Origin: Rhynchopus sp. YZ270_cl-10
Lineage: Eukaryota > Euglenozoa > Diplonemea > Diplonemida > Diplonemidae
DNA length: 64,000 nt
Direction of reading: 5' to 3'
Assembly (NCBI GenBank): GCA_964035575.1
Contig: OZ037838.1
Coordinates: 1,116,001 to 1,180,000 of the forward strand
The notes under the pieces were generated by a model. That model worked only from the letters and a program-made list of their open reading frames with translations. It ran no database searches and had not been told where the DNA came from. The translations under genes were made by a program, and so were the position numbers. This document shows, one piece after another, positions 60,594 through 64,000 of this stretch (position 1 is the first letter of the stretch; each line of letters begins with the position of its first letter).

Positions 60594-61754
60594 ATGATGG
60601 ATGTGACCTTTGTGCTTGAAGAGTCAGGCGTGACTGCGACAGTGGAGGTGCCGTGCGAGGCGGACGTTGCAGCGGCAAAGGAGGTTGCGTGCACGGCGCT
60701 TGCTGTCTCGCCTGCGTCTGTCGAGATGCGCATCGGCACGCAGGTGCTGGAGGGGACGTGCCGTCTGCAGGACACTGCGTTTGATGCAGGGGTGCAGGTT
60801 GTGCTTGCCTGTCCTCGCTTTGCCGACATCAAGTGTCCTGCTGAGTACAGTTTTGAGGGGACTGTGCAACACGTGTCGCTGTCTCCTTGTGGAACGCTCT
60901 GCCTCTATAGCGACAGTGAGTATGTTCGTGTCTTCAACACAGAAACCTTCGAAACTGCCTTCGCTTTTGATGTAGGCAGTGACTGTTTCGTGTACGGTCC
61001 GCCTGCCATCTCACGGTGCAAGACACGCTGCTACCTACCGTGTGGGGACGATTATCGCAAGGTGAATGGCATACACGAGGTCGCGCTGCCGAGTGGGGAG
61101 GTGCTCCGCAAAGTCGATGACAGGTCTATGGCAGTGTACGCGTGTGGCGGTGTTGTTGTCTCAAAAGGCAAAGACGGCGTCTCTGTGTATGACGAAGACC
61201 TGACGTTGCTCCGCTCTCTCTCGCACGAAGGGTGCATGGAGGTGGTCCTGTCGCGCTGTGGTGGGTGGGTGATCACCTCCTCCTACAGTGAGAGCAACGC
61301 ACGTCTGTGGGATGTGAACACAGGTGAAACTGTTGCATGTGTGCCTGCGGATGGGTGGCGGTCTTTTGTGGCGCTTTCACGGTCTGCCTCTGTCTTTGCT
61401 GTGGGGGTCAATGCGGACGGGGCACAGACAGTGCAGCTCTACGACCGGAGTGGTGCGGCTCTTCAAAACGCCATTATGTCTGGAATTAGCAGCGCCGTGC
61501 AATTCACCCCGTGTGGGAAGTACCTTGTGGGCCATGTACAAGAGTATGCTGACGATGGAACACTACGTGACGCAGAGCTGCGACAGTATGACGTGGCGAC
61601 CATGGACTGCGTACTTGCGATCCCGGGCGTAAACAGTCTGTCATTTGCGATATCACCGTGTTCACGTGTGGTTGTGTTTCTATCATCCGATAGCGATAGC
61701 GTCGTGACCAGACACCTGTTCCCCCACAACGAGCTCGTACAGGATACTGCGTAA
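60594..61754 (+). CDS. UBL-beta-propeller family, copy 15
   Basis: 386 aa. UBL linker LACPRFADIK. First blade SFEGTVQHVSLSPCGTLC. An insertion GDDYRKVNGIHE precedes VALPSGEVLRK. VAVSDCGGW is VVLSRCGGW and YDWSG is YDRSG, so two framework positions are altered. It belongs to the AALQNA subfamily. The C-terminus is abnormal: after FPHNE the usual stop is replaced by LVQDTA before TGA-free sequence ends at TAA. The added bases CAGGATACTGCGT match the UBL-coding CAGGA(C/T)ACTGCGT, as if a scrap of UBL sequence were used as filler at a repaired junction. Confidence 0.85.
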   Translation: MMDVTFVLEESGVTATVEVPCEADVAAAKEVACTALAVSPASVEMRIGTQVLEGTCRLQDTAFDAGVQVVLACPRFADIKCPAEYSFEGTVQHVSLSPCGTLCLYSDSEYVRVFNTETFETAFAFDVGSDCFVYGPPAISRCKTRCYLPCGDDYRKVNGIHEVALPSGEVLRKVDDRSMAVYACGGVVVSKGKDGVSVYDEDLTLLRSLSHEGCMEVVLSRCGGWVITSSYSESNARLWDVNTGETVACVPADGWRSFVALSRSASVFAVGVNADGAQTVQLYDRSGAALQNAIMSGISSAVQFTPCGKYLVGHVQEYADDGTLRDAELRQYDVATMDCVLAIPGVNSLSFAISPCSRVVVFLSSDSDSVVTRHLFPHNELVQDTA

Positions 61755-61880
61755 CTGGTGTCGTCAACAGAAGCCTGCGTCTTGCCACCACACACCTATC
61801 CAGTGATGGCAGATCTGCATCCACGAGCAAGACACCGCAGACCACTTTGTCGCAGCCGAACACCACATCGCCTCCCGCAA
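61755..61880 (+). pseudogene. truncated type A 3' flank plus coiled-coil gene fragment
   Basis: Resumes inside the shared flank at CTGGTGTCGTCAACAGAAGC, having lost about 70 bp after the stop codon. Then 61825-61879 matches the coiled-coil gene (GAGCAAGACACCGCAGACCA) and ends abruptly at CCTCCCGCA. Confidence 0.65.
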
Positions 61881-62110
61881 ACTATTATTACGGACACAAT
61901 AGGCCCTATACGATGGACCTCAGTTTGTCTGGGTAGGGGTTTTTTTTTTTGTGAGGAGAAAATCAAAATGGTAATGAAGCTTGCGAAATGATAGTGGTGG
62001 TTTTTTGGTAATGTTTTATTCTCCCCCCTTACCACACACTTCGCAGAAAAAACTCTTTTTTCGATCGCGAGTTTGTTTTGCGTCTTCCGCAGTTTAAGCT
62101 TTTCCCCCCG
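61881..62110. other. intergenic, nothing recognised
   Basis: Unique T-rich DNA between the coiled-coil fragment and the hairpin element. Confidence 0.4.
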
Positions 62111-62275
62111 GTATTATTTGTGATACAATTTTCATGGATAGACATGAAAAGGGACAGCACACAGGTGGTTCCGCGTCATGTTTTTCCACAGAACCGACAC
62201 GTGTTGCGTGTCTCCCAAACAACAAAAAAGCAAATGAATAAAAGGTGTTGAAAGGAAAAAGGAAGAACAAAACAG
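62111..62275 (+). repeat. three-hairpin dispersed element, copy H5
   Basis: Hairpin 1 is GTAT/ATAC (62111-62126). Hairpin 2 is TTTTCATG/CATGAAAA (62129-62150), perfect. Hairpin 3 is GGTTC/GAACC (62167-62195), extended outward by CACAC/GTGTTG. Then GCGTGTCTCCCAAA and an A-rich tail. Confidence 0.6.
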
Positions 62276-62642
62276 TGTGGTTCACAACAGGGACTATAAA
62301 TTTTTTTTTGCGGGGTGTGTGCGTTTCACCACAACCTCTCCTTTTGTCTTTCTTGTTTTTGTTGTCTTTACAGTTTTGTGGGGGGTCCGTGTTCAATGTT
62401 GTGAGTAGTGTTTATCTAAAGCTGTGTGCCCTGTGTTGTTATTGCTAACCACTTGCGTGTCAAGGTTGGTTGCTCAAAGCTGTAGGGGGGTAAATATAAA
62501 TGGAAAAGTGGGAGTGATATTTCAATTTTATCAAGAACTTCCACCCAACCCAAAACAACGACCCCCATCCCTCATCTCCTCTTTCCACGTGTCCACCAAA
62601 CAGAACATGCAATTGCATTCCACCAACACAGCTCTTGAAACA
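62276..62642. other. intergenic and shortened type A leader
   Basis: Unique DNA to about 62555, then a type A leader lacking the CTCAGCTCCTTCAACTGTCC segment. A frame extending upstream of the gene ATG is not conserved. Confidence 0.45.
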
Positions 62643-63773
62643 ATGATGGATGTGACCTTTGTGCTGGAAGAGTCAGGCGTGACTGCGACAGTGGAGGTGC
62701 CGTGCGAGGCGGACGTTGCAGCGGCAAAGGAGGTTGCGTGCACGGCGCTTGCTGTCTCGCCTGCGTCTGTCGAGATGCGCATCGGCACGCAGGTGCTGGA
62801 GGGGACGTGCCGTCTGCAGGACACTGCGTTTGATGCAGGGGTGCAGGTTGTGCTTGCCTGCCCTCGCTTTGCCGACATCAAGTGTCCTGCTGAATACAGT
62901 GTGGATGGGGGAGTGACGAATTTGTCGCTGTCGCGTTGTGGCACGCTCTGCCTTTATAGTAGAAGTACATGTGTTGGTGGCTTCGATACAGAAACCTTCG
63001 AAACTGCCTTCGTTTTTACTGTTGAGAGTGACTGTTTCATAAGCGGTGCTCCTGCCATCTCACGGTGCAAGACACGTTGCTACCTGGCGTGTGTGGATCG
63101 CCTTCTCGAGCTTGCGCTTCCGGGTGGGGAGGTGCTCCGCAAAGTCGACGGCCCCTCGAAGTTAGTATCCGCCTGTGGCAGTGTTGTTGTCTCCCAAGGT
63201 GACGCCGGTGTCTCTGTGTATGACGAAGACCTGACGTTGCTCCGCTCTCTCTCGCACAAGGTGTGTAGACACACGGCAGTGTCGGACTGTGGTGGGTGGG
63301 TGATGACCTCCTCCGTCAAGGAGAAGAACGCACGTCTGTGGGATGTGAACACAGGTGAAGCTGTGGCATGTGTGCCTATGTCATGGTGTGATGTAGCGCT
63401 TTCAATTTCAAGGTCGGCCTCTGTCTTTGCTGTGGGGGGCTGTGTGGATGAGGCAGAGCGAGTGCAGCTCTACGACTGGTGTGGTGCGGCTCTTCAGAAC
63501 GCCACTATCTCTGGAAGTGTCGTTAGCGTGCAGTTCACCCCGTGTGGGAAGTACCTTGTGGTCTATGTACATAAGTTTACTGACGATGGAGAACTACATC
63601 AAGAGCTGCACCAGTATGATATGGTGACCATGTCTTGTGTGCTTGTGATCCCTGATGTCACCGATCAGTCATTTGTGGTATCACCATGTTCGCGTGTGGT
63701 TGTGTTTCTATCATATGTGTCTTTCGATTGCACCAACGTTGTGACAAGACGTCTGTACCCCCACAACGAGTGA
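62643..63773 (+). CDS. UBL-beta-propeller family, copy 16
   Basis: 376 aa. UBL linker LACPRFADIK, as in copies 4 and 15. First blade SVDGGVTNLSLSRCGTLCLY. Its HKVCRHTAVSDCGGWVMTSS segment is that of copy 8, while YDWCGAALQNATISGSVV is that of copy 13 and the last strand (SYVSFDCTNVVT) that of copy 14: another mosaic. An IS duplication (ALSISRSAS) lengthens one strand. FVVSPCSR replaces FAISPCSR and RRLYPHNE replaces RHLYPHNE. Otherwise intact. Confidence 0.85.
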   Translation: MMDVTFVLEESGVTATVEVPCEADVAAAKEVACTALAVSPASVEMRIGTQVLEGTCRLQDTAFDAGVQVVLACPRFADIKCPAEYSVDGGVTNLSLSRCGTLCLYSRSTCVGGFDTETFETAFVFTVESDCFISGAPAISRCKTRCYLACVDRLLELALPGGEVLRKVDGPSKLVSACGSVVVSQGDAGVSVYDEDLTLLRSLSHKVCRHTAVSDCGGWVMTSSVKEKNARLWDVNTGEAVACVPMSWCDVALSISRSASVFAVGGCVDEAERVQLYDWCGAALQNATISGSVVSVQFTPCGKYLVVYVHKFTDDGELHQELHQYDMVTMSCVLVIPDVTDQSFVVSPCSRVVVFLSYVSFDCTNVVTRRLYPHNE

Positions 63774-64000
63774 TGTTCATGCTTTGGCACCATGTGAAAT
63801 GGGTGTGGTGACTTGCCCCCTTGTATTCCGTGGAGGCGGAAGAACTGGTGTCGTCAACAGAAGCCTGCGTCTTGCCACCACACACCTATCCAGTGATGGC
63901 AGATCTGCATCCACGAGCAAGACACCGCAGACCACCTTGTCGCAGCCGAACACCACATCGCCTCCCGCCAGGCCGCCCTCGTCGCCCTCCACACAGAGAT
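63774..64000 (+). pseudogene. type A 3' flank plus coiled-coil gene fragment, cut by window end
   Basis: Complete shared flank, then from 63915 the coiled-coil gene fragment (GAGCAAGACACCGCAGACCA) continuing to the window edge with the CCTCCACACAGAGAT variant also seen at 51407-51421. So this is the same derived fragment as behind copy 11, not the intact gene's sequence. Confidence 0.65.

Overview
The window is nuclear DNA of a eukaryotic microbe that I cannot name. It holds two genes with clear GT-AG spliceosomal introns, a flagellar/ciliary-type SHIPPO (STPGR) protein, a large surface protein with several membrane spans, and many non-autonomous transposons. It also has long homopolymer runs and wide gene-poor stretches. 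There are no bacterial operons, and I recognised no rRNA or tRNA genes. A flagellated protist fits best; that is inference.

The dominant content is one multigene family, all on the + strand. There are 16 long copies and two fragments, in two clusters (about 3.1-30.4 kb and 50.0-63.8 kb). Each copy begins with the same 85-codon module, which I read as a ubiquitin-like (UBL) fold. A WD40-like beta-propeller of about 285-305 residues follows, in which fixed framework blocks alternate with highly variable loops. The first 255 bp are almost identical between copies, also at silent sites. Identity starts at the ATG and stops abruptly at the end of the UBL. Several copies are visible mosaics of others. 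Two carry transposon insertions whose lengths are multiples of three: one gives an uninterrupted chimeric frame, the other has a single stop. I infer a diversifying family kept in motion by segmental gene conversion and unequal exchange. Its role (recognition, ubiquitin-pathway adaptor, self/non-self) is unknown.

Layout. 1-3 kb: hAT-like miniature elements and low-complexity DNA. 3-9 kb: copies 1-4. 9.5-13.2 kb: a decayed coding relic between 168-170 bp direct repeats. 13.3-15.1 kb: a tandem array of hairpin-forming units. 15.9-30.4 kb: copies 5-10 with MITEs and a small one-span membrane protein. 30.9-37.0 kb: single-copy genes in one direction (STPGR protein with intron; small acidic protein; discoidin-like/Pro-Thr-rich/multi-span surface protein with intron). 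37-50 kb: gene-poor, with microsatellites, palindromic minisatellites, fold-back elements and the 3' end of a probable LINE. 50-64 kb: copies 11-16, interleaved with one intact coiled-coil gene and several broken pieces of it.

Other signals: a dispersed three-hairpin element with compensatory stem changes (five copies), a short dispersed repeat with A-rich 3' ends, and a partial hammerhead-ribozyme-like core.
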